DNA of 64,000 nt, taken from the NCBI GenBank assembly GCA_951217055.1, contig OX578276.1, forward strand, positions 70,378,144 through 70,442,143, read 5' to 3'. The translations under genes and the position numbers were made by a program. Positions 1 through 9,638 of this stretch are shown one piece after another. Under the pieces are notes generated by a model. The model ran no database searches, was not told the DNA's origin, and saw only the letters and a list, made by a program, of their open reading frames with translations. Source of the DNA: Gerris lacustris. Taxonomy: Eukaryota; Arthropoda; Insecta; Hemiptera; Gerridae. Positions within the stretch are counted from its first letter, which is position 1. Every line of letters begins with the position of its first letter.

Positions 1-15
1 AATACGAATAAACTT

Positions 16-240
16 TTGGAATATGTAACTGAATCCATATTAACCGCTGCTACATCTTCTATTCCTCGGATACATATTGGAAAAGGAAGACCAAAAGTAC
101 CATGGTGGTCGGCTGACTGTAGAAGAGCGCTAAGGGATCGCCGAGAAGCTTTTTGGAGATTTAACACCAACCCTACCCAGGAAAATTTAGAGAAGTATAG
201 ACAGCAAGAAGTAAGTGTAAGAGAACTTTCTTTGGCGCCA
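16..240 (+). pseudogene. LINE ORF2, segment upstream of the first frameshift
   Basis: Frame 1 piece reading EYVTESILTAATSSIPRI and then PWWSADCRRALRDRREAF, the conserved motif that joins the AP-endonuclease to the RT in jockey-like ORF2 proteins. Frame 1 stops at 276. The family sequence resumes in frame 3 from about 243 (KKESWKQYISSINQF), so a single-base change near 225-243 breaks the frame. The endonuclease catalytic region itself is before base 1. Confidence 0.85.
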
Positions 241-242
241 AA

Positions 243-1060
243 AAGGAGTCATGGAAGCAATACATATCATCAATAAACCAATTCACGGAATCGACAGAGA
301 TATGGAGAAAAATAAAAATACTTTGGGGTAAGCGGTCCAGCCTAGAAACACCTGTGTTACAGAAAACAACTGATACCATAACTGATTCTAAGCAAGTATC
401 AGAAATTCTTGCAAAATATTTTGCAACAGTCAGTGCTACTAAATCGTACCCAGAAAAGTTTCAGAGAATAAATGAAGAAGCTGAACAGGAAGACCTAAAC
501 TTTGATGCGGACAACAGAGAAGAGTATAATCGAAACTTTAATACGTGGGAGCTAGAAACGGCCCTCAAATCCTTAAAAAATACTTCAGCCGGACCAGATG
601 GAATATACAACGTAATGTTAAAAAACTTACCTCAAACATTTTACAAATACTTACTTAAGCTCTATAATACCGTATGGGAGAAAAACGAGTACCCAAAAAG
701 TTGGAGAGAAGCCGTTTTGATTCCTATAGCTAAGCCTGGAAAGGATCCAAACCAAGAAGAATCATACCGACCAATAGCTATGACAAATACTCTAGGTAAA
801 CTATTTGAGAAAATGGTAAATTCAAGACTTACATGGGTTCTGGAAACAAAACAGTTATTATCCCCACGGCAAGTGGGGTTTAGGAAAAACCAGTCAACCC
901 AAGACCATCTAGTAGCTCTTGAAACATACATCAAAAATGGGTTTGCTCAAGGGAAAGTAACATTAGGAGTATTCTTTGACTGTGAGAAGGCTTATGATCG
1001 CACATGGAGACATCAAATATTGAAACAGCTTCAGGATTTTGGATTTAAGGGAAACTTGCC
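243..1060 (+). pseudogene. LINE ORF2, RT fingers/palm segment between the two frameshifts
   Basis: Frame 3 is open from about 243 without needing a start codon, to a stop at 1098-1100. It contains SAGPDGIYNVMLKNLP (RT motif 0/1 region), PIAKPGKDPNQEESYRPIA (motif 2) and QVGFRKNQSTQDHL, then FFDCEKAYDRTW, the motif A block with the first catalytic aspartate. Around 1055-1070 the family sequence 'FKGNL' should run straight into 'PKYIQNFL', but about 13 extra bases lie between the two in another frame. That looks like a small insertion causing the second frameshift. Confidence 0.88.
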
Positions 1061-1069
1061 TTTGGGGAA

Positions 1070-2943
1070 TGCCCAAGTATATACAAAATTTCTTGTCTAA
1101 ACGTACCTTCAAGGTTCGAGTAGGAGAAACACATTCAGAACTATTTGAACAAGAGAATGGAGTACCTCAAGGTGCAGTTCTCAGTGTGACTTTATTTCTT
1201 TTAGCGGTACACAGTGCAGTAAAAGAGGTACCTTCTTGGGTGGAATCCCTCTTTTTCGTGGACGACTTTACAGTGCTCTATAGATCCAACAGCCTACAAA
1301 CAGCTACAACTGTAGTACAACACACCATCAACAAGTTAAACAATTGGGCAGCAAGAACTGGACTAAGCTTCTCCCCAGCTAAAACAAAGGCTATATTATT
1401 TGCAAAGAGAACTAGGAAAGCCGAGCCAAAGCTTGTTTTAGCAGGCCAACAACTACCAGTCGTTTCACAAGTTAAATATCTAGGCCTCATATTAGATGAA
1501 AAATTATCTTGGAAAAACCACATAGAAGACGTCAAAGCTAGGTGCAACCGAGATCTTAACCTTTTACGGGTTATCAAAGCTCAGAAATGGGGAGCTGACA
1601 GGAAAACCTTGCTTAGACTCTATAGACAAATATGTAGAGCAAAAATAGATTATGGTTCTATAGTGTATGGTTCCGCTAAGGAGACAGTGCTTAAACGTCT
1701 GGACTCTGTACATAATGCTGGGGTAAGACTGGCTACTGGAGCTTTCAGAACCAGTCCGATATCTAGCCTCCTTATCGAAGCTAATGAACAACCATTACAT
1801 CTCCATCGACACCACTTAATGTTAAGATATGGTTATCGTATCCAACAGTACCCTCATCACTACGTTACAGACAAAATCATAACTCCCAAATGCACCAGGC
1901 AATATGCAAGAAAGCCCAATCTCAGTAGACCTCTAGGAAATCGTTTCAAAGACCTTACAAGAATTTATGAATTGGAGGATCTCCAAAAAATATCAATAGC
2001 TCGTCACCATCACGAAACAAGAACAAGCCCGTGGTTAACTTACAGACCTCGGCAATTACATTCGTTTAAATCAAGGCAGCAAACAGCCGAAATAACAAAG
2101 GAACTCATTAAAATAAAAAACAAGTATAATCAGGCAGAATTTATTTATACGGATGGAGCTAAAGATAACAATGGAACTGGAATTGCTTTTACAACTAGCT
2201 CAGGAGGTACTGCACGGCTTAAAGGATGCAACATCAGCTCCATTACAAATGTGGAGCTAGAAGCTATAAAGCAGGGTATAATCCATGCTATATCTAACAA
2301 CAAGAAAGAAGCCATAGTCTTTACAGATTCAGCTAGTGCCTTACAATCCTTAGAGAAGCTCTACTCGCAAAACAACACGGTCATAGAAATACGTGAAATG
2401 ATAACACAAAATAATTTAAACGTCAAGTTTTGCTGGGTGCCTGGGCACTCAGGCATCCCAGGAAATGAAGAAGTTGACAGACTGGCTAAGGACGCAATAC
2501 TAGACGGTACAGAAGCAGAGACACTCATTTCAATAAAAGACCTTGACAGAATCTTCCAGATAAAACTAAACGGGGAATGGCAACAATTATGGGACAATAC
2601 AGAAAACAACAAATTAAAAGTTATTAAACCAGACATAGCCATGTGGAAAACATCCTACAGGAAAAACAGACATGAGGAAACAGCACTATGTAGACTTAGA
2701 CTAGGACATACTCGACTGACACACAGTTATCTTTTTTCAAGGAATACGGACCATCCAAAATGTAGACTTTGTGATGACGCACTAACAGTAAGACATATAT
2801 TAATTGATTGTACTAGACTGCAGCAATCCCGCACAACTCACTGTATACCTCCAGCTTTGCCAGACATTTTAGGAAACGACGAACAAAATATTAAAAATCT
2901 ATTTGCATACCTTAACGAAAATGACTACATGACAGACCTCTAA
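1070..2943 (+). pseudogene. LINE ORF2, RT palm/thumb, RNase H and zinc knuckle segment
   Basis: About 620 residues open in one frame. In order they are: PKYIQNFLSKRTFKVRVG, GVPQGAVLSVTLF (motif B; the usual family form ends in SPTLF), FVDD (motif C), KYLGLILDEKLSWKNHI, an RNase H domain at about 2140-2500, and a terminal CRLRLGH...CRLCDD...HILIDC zinc-binding region at about 2690-2811. All catalytic residues visible in these domains are intact, so this part was under selection until recently. The product would act on its own RNA at a nicked chromosomal target. It is non-functional here because of the upstream breaks. Confidence 0.93.
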
Positions 2944-2955
2944 ATATTGTATATA

Positions 2956-2993
<38 letters not shown>

Positions 2994-3115
2994 TTGCTTA
3001 TACTATTTAATGAATATATCTCAAAACTTATTATAGATTTGTATTTGGAAGTTGTAGAGGAGCTAATGACTGATGGTTAAGCACCTCAAAAAAAAAAATA
3101 AATAAATAAAAAATA
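2944..3115 (+). repeat. LINE 3' UTR, CA-repeat and A-rich tail
   Basis: After the ORF2 stop there is a (CA)n run at 2959-2990, about 95 bp of AT-rich sequence, and then an A-rich tail with AATAAATAAAT-type units at 3087-3115. The A-rich tail marks the likely 3' end of the element. The next recognisable sequence (a decayed gene on the other strand) begins within about 40 bp. Confidence 0.7.
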
Positions 3116-3149
3116 AGATATCGTACAAGAATATTATTATAAGTTGAAC

Positions 3150-4355
3150 CACACAAGAGGCGCCCTTTTTACTCCTGGGGGGGCCTAGGAGTGGTTGTTT
3201 CTCATCGACGTTTGGCTCGTGTGGATTGTCAGAGAAGGTTGACTCAAGAAACGGTTTGGGAAGAGGCTCCACTGAGCCTATCCTGTCTCTTCTTCATCTG
3301 TAATGGAGAAGCCGTTGACACAGTGCCTTTGGTAGTTGTGGCATACTGCAGAGCAGCTCAAACCTGCCTTTCGGCAACTACATTTAGTCCCACCGGAGCC
3401 CTTTAGACACTAACAGAACAGCATATTTAACATTTTTTCAGGGGCTACTAGGTCCTTAGTGAATATTGGATGGAGCTATTCCATTCCTCCGGTGTTAGAC
3501 CTTATCTCCCAACCCCATTGATCAGGGGGAAGTGGACGCCCTAGCCATCGTTGATGCTGTGGTGATACACTCTCAAACTGTACTGCTTTGCAGCACCCTC
3601 AGTCGACGGTACTGAAATGTCAAGCTTGATGTTGAAAACCGTCTTCATGAATAAGAGGTATCGGTGGGAGTTTAGGGATGTCTCGCTGGGTGGAGCACCG
3701 TATCACCTTAAGAAACACGTCCTTCCTGCATTTTCTACTTCATTTGGGGTTGAAAATTCGTTCATGAAGACGTTAGCTGCTGGAGGTAGATGACCATTTT
3801 TCTTATACTACTTCAAAAAACCAATTTTCCTCTTCCGATATGCTGCAGAAGTCGTATCACATCAGTAAAAGCGTGGATGAAAAGTATGTGATTAAGACCG
3901 AGTTGTTGTAGGTCCTTGGACGAGAAGGGCTTTTTTTTCAACGACTAGGCTTCATAAACATTATTTCTTGCTGTGTTGGGGTTCCATTAACTCCATTAAA
4001 ATTACTAATATATCGATGTCCTCTCCAACGAATACTACTTTGGATGACTTCTTTTCTATCGCTTTTGCAACGATAAGAGTATCAGCATCGTCATCAGCCA
4101 CTTCAGTCACTACGCTATTTGCCTGAATACAGGACTTGAGTAAGGCAATGATTTGGGACTTGTTATGCTCATTAGACAAAGAGTTATCCTGCTTAAGGCA
4201 GGATAATCATATCGAGTCCATAGCACAGTTGATTTTCACCGACTTTTTTACTCGATAACGTCTCCTCTGCTCAGCAGATTCTGTTAGGAGTGTTGTCGTA
4301 GCCATCGAATACGACTGTGCAAGTTTTGCCTGAGTAGTGGCATTTGATATATTTC
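3150..4355 (-). pseudogene. Decayed copy of the multicopy 'DADTLIV / GEDxDLLVxL' arthropod protein family, with Cys-rich tail
   Basis: Read on the minus strand with several frameshifts and stops, the pieces fall in one consistent order: VVFDGYDN at about 4293-4320, LSNEHNKSQIIALL near 4140-4190, DADTLIVAKAIEKK near 4055-4090, VFVGEDIDILVIL near 3995-4035, CDTTSA at 3842-3861, FSTPNEVENAG near 3740-3775, CFLRWYGAPPSE near 3690-3725, MKTVFNIKLD near 3620-3652, KQYSLRVYHH near 3565-3590, and a Cys-rich KCSCRKAGLSCSAVC near 3350-3395. I recognise this order from a very abundant, largely uncharacterised protein family in insect and cnidarian genomes. Spaced acidic blocks (DAD, GEDxD) resemble the I-region of FEN/XPG nucleases, which is only an inference. 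The only uninterrupted piece is 3961-4179. Not functional here. Confidence 0.75.
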
Positions 4356-4492
4356 AGGTATGTATCACTCAACTCTTTATTTATTTTACATCATATCAAA
4401 ACATTGTAACCCCGGTTAAACAAATAAAAAATTAATAAAGACAATATCAGTTTATAAACATCTCAACCCTACGGAAATATAATTTTTTTCGT

Positions 4493-5007
4493 GGTAGGCT
4501 GTGAAATAGTAACTTTAGAGCCTAAAAAACATAGCTAAAATCCATTTTTTCATTACGTGGACTTAAAAAATCTTTTCATTACTCCTAGCTGTAAAGAAAA
4601 AATCTTTTACGTCCTAGGCACTAAAAGATTTTTTCTTTACGGCGGGTAGTTGTCAAAACTTCCGTTAGTAGTGCTGCAGTCTTTGTAGAAATGCTTCTAG
4701 TACGATAAAAATCCGCTAGATGTCAATGCGTTTTATTTATCTTTTCTTATAGTGTAACCTCATTTTAAGGTTTCTTTTTTTAAGTCTTAAGTATGTACTA
4801 ATATTTGTTATTATTATATATTGATTAGTGATTAATATTGAATGTTTTTTCATTGTCTGCTACCTCGGAAAAAATAGCATATGCTACGCGACTTTGAAGT
4901 GTTTTTCTTTACCTTGGCAATATTTACTGTCTCGCTTCGCTCGACAGTAAATGTAATTGCCGCGGTAAAGAAAAAACTCACTTCACAGCCTTGTAACATA
5001 ATATACT
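4493..5007. mobile_element. MITE-like element, copy 1 (TAGGCTGTGAA termini)
   Basis: About 515 bp bounded by inverted ends TAGGCTGTGAA (from 4495) and TTCACAGCC (to 4990). A second copy lies at 58309-59034, near identical over its whole length apart from a 194-bp insertion. Inside are two strong hairpins: an AAATCTTTT/AAAAGATTT structure near 4569-4636, and a ~75-bp hairpin at about 4903-4978 whose arms carry TTTCTTTACC/GGTAAAGAAA and TTTACTGTC/GACAGTAAA around a CGCTTCGC loop. No coding capacity. Confidence 0.75.
4904..4979. repeat. Hairpin inside the MITE
   Basis: Inverted arms run from about 4904 to 4979 around a short GCTTCGC apex. The distal arm pair is TTTTTCTTTACC / GGTAAAGAAAAA and the proximal pair is TTTACTGTC / GACAGTAAA. 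A similar TTCTTTACC/GGTAAAGAA palindrome occurs alone at 54970-55025. Confidence 0.7.
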
Positions 5008-6167
5008 ATTTTAGTTAATTACGATAACTTCATAACTACGTATGATAAAATATTATGTTTATACGCATTTTAAAGGAAATTTATTGCTCTTCACTTTCGT
5101 TTATGTACAGTTTTACTGTAAAACCACTGGTATAGGCGGTATGAGACAAAGTTGTTTGAAAAACGTAGTGCAAATGTATTTTTTTTAAAAAAGTCCCATT
5201 TTCAACAGTGGGTATCTCCTAAACGATAAGAGATACAAAAAATAGAATATATACTATAATGTAGAGAATATATTCAGCTTTTATTTTGAACATAACTACT
5301 TTTTAGCTATAACACACCGTCAAAAGACCAAAAAACGGGACACATTTTGCCTCGCCACGGAGTTAGCACTGACCCTAGGGCTGGGGACTTTTGGTATAAT
5401 CATCTCCAAACACATCTAAACACATCCCAAAAATAAAACAAAATATACCAAAAAGTCTGCCTACAACCCCTTCTTGAGCATTCGTTGACTGGACTATCAT
5501 TTAAATGTTCAATATTTAGAAAGAAGCCACTCAAGTTATCAGCATTTAATATCTATGGCGGGCTAGCTTTTTATTTGTTCAGTCTAGATTTCCCTCCTCA
5601 ATTTCTCGGTGTATTTTTGTGATCCCCATTCCGATCTTTTTTATTGTGGACTTCGCTTAATAGTTTCAAAACAAAATTGTTATAAATCAAAACTTCCTCG
5701 CCTCTTTTTACCCGAGGGGAGTGACTTAAACTTCTTTTATATATTCTTATTTTTCTTCTCCACAAATATATATCTTTCTTTTCTTTTATAGTTAAACTTT
5801 AATAAAGAATGAAGTCATTTATTTTTATTTGTTTCAAAGCCAACACGCAATGGTTTAATTTTTTTCTCATCTAGTGGTTAAGATTATATCCATTTTTAAG
5901 CTACATTTTCTTCTTATTCTACTCTAGATAAGTTGTTAATAAGATGTAATGAAAATAAATTATAATTCAGTGGTATGAGCAAATTAAATCCAATTTGAAA
6001 GTTAAAGTGGTCTAGAGGGCGCCACTCTAAACTGATTTGTTTTTATTGTGCAACCAAATGGAACTAAGCGTGCTTTTCACTAAAATATATTTAAAATTAA
6101 ATAAATATTATACTTAAAAAATAAATTAACTTCTTGTTCGTTGTTAATTCATTGGAAAATATTGGAA
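5008..6167. other. AT-rich intergenic sequence, no gene seen
   Basis: No coding frame, RNA gene or repeat end could be supported. A slightly GC-richer patch at about 5335-5475 holds repeated CACATC steps but nothing recognisable. Confidence 0.5.
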
Positions 6168-6860
6168 AAATTGTCTTCCAATTAGTGTAGTACATAGCTT
6201 CCTCCCGTCCCATTATTGGGCTAATTGTTATATGAGGTTTAGATCAGTTTTAATTTCCCCACTTATTTATTTAGCCATATTAAATTTTCACTGGCGGTTG
6301 AATTTAATATAAAACCATCCATGGGTTACTTCAACGAATAATTAAAATTTCTTCAAAATCGAATCAGCACTTCATAGGTGTTAATAAAACGATGGTTTTG
6401 TTTCGATTCCCAGTGGAGTCACAGATATTTTTATACAATATTTAATGTGCGCAGACGGTTAAAATTAATATGGGTCGATCTGTGGGGTACATTTTGTACT
6501 TTACTACTTTAGCTACTTTTAAAAAACCATCCAAATTTATTTAAAATCGGATAAGTACTTTTGAAGATATAGTTGTTAAGAAAATCAATTTATAACAAAA
6601 GCAACACGCAATAAAAACAAGTTAGTGCACACAAGGAAGGAATCAATAGATGCAAAGGTCGAAATTAATATCGGTCTATAACTATGATATAATTATACTC
6701 TTACAAATATCATCAAATTCAGACGAGAACTGTTTAGGTTTTTTAAGTAAGATATGGTGGTTCGCAAAAATGTTGAGACAGACACGAGAAAAAAACGTTT
6801 TTTAATGTCTGAAACAGATTTATGTCCAGGAATTTTTGAAATCAGATACATAAAAAAATT
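6168..6860 (-). repeat. Dispersed ~550-bp repeat family, decayed copy
   Basis: The left end matches the family's GTGTGGCACATAGC end (here TGTAGTACATAGCTTCC at about 6186). The right part carries the family text from 'AAATTAATATCGG' near 6662 to GAAATCAGATACAT near 6850. At 6398-6420 it contains GTTTCGATTCCCAGTGG, the box-B-like element seen also at 38298 and, inverted, at 33069. The middle is divergent or interrupted. Confidence 0.5.
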
Positions 6861-8274
6861 ATATCTTTAAATTCCGTTAGTAATAGTAAGTACAATTATT
6901 ACTGCCAATAGGAATATCAAATTTCAAAAGACCTTGTTTTTTTATGTTCTATCCTTAGCCAATAACCAATAGTTTTCAACTTTGCATATATAAATAATTA
7001 CAAGATAAAAAGAACTTTTTATATACTACGTTTCTAATTTTTTTGTCATAAATCATAAATTTTAAACCCGTCAAAATTAAGGTCGAAAACATGGCTCATG
7101 TCAAAACAAATAAAATAACTGGTGGATTTTTTTCGAACTAACTTCCATACAGCAAAATTCGCTGAAAACGAATTAAATTCTGCTGAAAATGGCTAAAAGA
7201 ATTAAAATAATGCATTGTCATCGTGATCTGAGCTATTCTAAAAGTTTCCAATGTCTAGCTACTTGGGAAGTTAGTTAAAAATCGATTGCAAGATTTGTAC
7301 TGGACAAACAAACAAAGAAATAAACAAGAAAGCAAGCTAATAAAAACGTATTAAAATATAATATCCACAGATGGCAGTTATAGTAATAGTTATTTTTAAA
7401 TTTACCTACCTTTTAAAAAAGTTTTTAAAATATGGTTAGAAAAAACATTACAAACATATTGTAGCAGTAAAAATGGATAAGTAAGAGCAAATGCTTACAG
7501 CAATTAATTGTTCTGCATACTGTGTATAGACTAAATTATATTATGGTGTAATAATTGCTGTGAGACTATAGTGAAAGTATAGCAAATAACAAAATTTAAG
7601 CATCCTCAATACATGCTCCCTTTTAATATTAAGTGCTTTTTTACTCCATAATTTATTGATCATTTAGCAGAAAAATAGTCGGAGGATCAACATTTTGTTC
7701 TTTGGTCTTTTTTTACATATTTAATCTAGTTTTAGAAAGAATAATATTTTACAAATTCTCCTACCTTATATTAGAGATCACTTTGCAAATCTTGCTGTAA
7801 ACTGTCTAATAACTTGCAAAGCAAAAGGTCAATGTTAAACTTTCAGGAGAGAAACAAGAAATGTTATTAGAAAAGCCCGAGTGGGAGGCCTCGGGAGACT
7901 CCCAACTTTTTTCACCAAGTTTATGAAAGTATAAACCTCACTTATACTATCTACTAAGTTTTACTAAATTATTATCCTCTTATATTCATAAGTTGAAAGT
8001 TTATTGTATCTTCTTTCCAGAACAAGTAATTGTGTTTATTTTTAGAAGTAAATTGGAAATTTTAATATTTAAGATGTATAATAATTTATAACTGAAGAGA
8101 GCTTACCTTTGATGAAATGGTTTGCATTAAAATATTATGTTAGGAAATACCCTAGTCCGATTTCACTTTAGAGGACATGTTTTTTATATTATTGAAGAGT
8201 TACTGTAAAACCCTTTTTGGAACGAAGTTTCTTATGGCACGTTCTGGAGCCCGGGAGTGAATCCGAAAAAAACG
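6861..8274. other. AT-rich intergenic sequence
   Basis: No gene supported. A purine-rich stretch of ACAAACAAACAAAG type lies at about 7302-7345. An odd GC patch, GCCCGAGTGGGAGGCCTCGG, lies at 7875-7894. The rest is unremarkable. Confidence 0.5.
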
Positions 8275-8277
8275 ACC

Positions 8278-8338
8278 AAAATCACCGTCACAAAATAACC
8301 TTCACAAAATTACCGCCACAAAATCACCGTTACAAAAT
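8278..8338 (+). repeat. Imperfect 14-15-bp tandem repeat, about 4 units
   Basis: Units of the form ATCACCGTCACAAA, ATAACCTTCACAAA, ATTACCGCCACAAA and ATCACCGTTACAAA follow each other directly. The array sits in an otherwise non-repetitive patch with GC above its surroundings. Confidence 0.7.
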
Positions 8339-8454
8339 AATAGCCACGCAACCAAGCGTCACGAAATCCACCGACGACGATAACTTGAATAAAAAATGAC
8401 CGAGTTAGTTGAAATTTGGTACACATGTTCATTTTATCAATACCTAGGCTGAGT

Positions 8455-8700
8455 TGGTTGGACAACGTTATCCGCCCAAGCGTTCACGCTCAACGCTCAA
8501 GTAAACGTAAGCTTCAAATTTAAAATTGGAATTTTAAGACGGGAAAAAATTCTAACTTCATCTATTTAATGAGAAAAACAACTTTTTTAAATAATTTTTT
8601 TTAGTAAAACAAACACAGACACTGCTATGAAGTGATAGAGATCGCTAAATTTTTTAAAGCGGACCTAAACGTTTAAAATAAAGAAAAAAACGTTTTTACC
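8455..8700 (+). repeat. Dispersed repeat, short copy (pair of 43650-44605)
   Basis: Shares its left block (AACGTTATCCGC...AAACGTAAGCTTCAAAT) and right block (AAAGCGGACCTAAACG, about 8657) with 43650-43760 and 44558-44600. This copy lacks the two TIR elements found inside the second copy, so it approximates the empty state. Confidence 0.65.
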
Positions 8701-9055
8701 GATATCTTACATTCTAACGTAATGATTTTAATAAAACTTCTTACACATCGCCTTAAGTGCAATTGAAACAGGCATGTAAAATTTCAACCTGAAATTGTCT
8801 CTCTTGTCTATTTTGTCTCTTATTCCAACTCCGCCATTTATTATAAGTAGTTAGTGTCATATACTTAGCACTGTGATTATATAATTTATATTTAATATAA
8901 AGCGTAAGGAACTTCGTCGCTACCGGGTGTCCCACGACACCACACGTATTTTTTTTTAATTTTATGGGTTTATAAATTACCTTCTAGAAGCATTAAAGTA
9001 GTTTTACTAAGGGATAATAATGTAGATGCTGCTGTTCTCTAACTCCCTTCCCCTT
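8701..9055. other. Intergenic, nothing recognised
   Basis: AT-rich sequence with no supported gene. It contains a short CGGGTGTCCCACGACACC patch near 8923. Confidence 0.5.
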
Positions 9056-9638
9056 ATAGTCCACAGGCCAGCATAAGAAGTGAGTCGCTGATTGATAAAG
9101 TTTTCTTACCTTATGGAATCACTTATTTATGCCGTATCCACCGATGAATTGGGTATATGGCAACTGGGGGCTGGGCCATTTCTTTTTTGTTGACATGCCA
9201 AACTTGCCCTTCTGCGGGAACATTGAAAAGAGATAGATAAAGTTTTGATTTTCACAGGATCGTTTAATTAAATTATTTCAAAAACAGTGGTACACGTGGC
9301 CACCGATAAGAGTGGGCCGTTTGGGGTGGCCACCGCCCCAAACATATCGCTCTGCGGGGACGTTGAAAAGAAAACGGCCCACTCGTATCGGTGGCCACCT
9401 TTACCACTGTTTTTGAAATAATTTAATTAAACGATCCTGTGAAAATCAAAACTTTATCTATCTCTTTTCAATGTTCCCGCAGAAGGGCAAGCTTGGCATG
9501 TCAACAAAAAAGAAATGGCCCAGCGCCCAGTTGCCATATACCCAATTCATCGGTGGACACGGCATAAATAAGCGATTCCATAAGGTAAGAAAACTTTATC
9601 AATCAGCGACTCACTTCTTATGGTGGCCTGTGGACTAT
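9056..9638. repeat. 583-bp near-perfect hairpin (long inverted repeat)
   Basis: The left arm begins ATAGTCCACAGGCC and the right arm ends GGCCTGTGGACTAT. The arms run about 265 bases each with only scattered mismatches and meet near 9350. The apex holds a nested mini-palindrome, TTGGGGTGGCCACCGCCCCA, at about 9321-9340. The block CTGCGGGAACATTGAAAAGA in the left arm (9213) recurs as CTGCGGGGACGTTGAAAAGA at the apex (9352), so the structure has an internal duplication as well. No convincing coding frame. GC is higher than in the surroundings. Confidence 0.9.

Larger units (their letters stand above)
1..2943 (+). mobile_element. LINE ORF2 (jockey/I-group non-LTR retrotransposon), 5' cut by window, two frameshifts
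   Basis: Encodes the 3' part of a retrotransposon polyprotein: end of the endonuclease-RT linker, reverse transcriptase, RNase H and a C-terminal zinc knuckle. The reading frame is split in three: 1-~235 (ends of linker, 'PWWSADCRRALRDRREAFW'), ~240-1060 (linker 'ESWKQYISSINQF' and RT fingers) and ~1070-2943 (RT palm to C-terminus, stop TAA at 2941). The RT catalytic box reads FVDD at 1255-1266. RNase H shows TDG near 2152, ELEAI near 2255, TDSAS near 2322 and a WVPGHSGIPGNEEVDRLAK block at about 2434-2490, so all acidic positions survive. A CxxC...H...C knuckle ends near 2811. EN-RT-RNase H order is known for the I and related jockey-superfamily clades. The upstream endonuclease and ORF1 lie outside the window. 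The frameshifts make this copy defective. Confidence 0.95.

Noticed and set aside
662..934. Minus-strand frames opposite the LINE (also 1278-1577, 1564-1791, 2361-2642)
   Set aside because: Shadows of the ORF2 coding strand with no domain similarity.
3191..3406. Plus-strand frame of 71 codons
   Set aside because: It lies opposite the Cys-rich tail of the minus-strand relic, which has recognisable motifs. The plus-strand translation has none.
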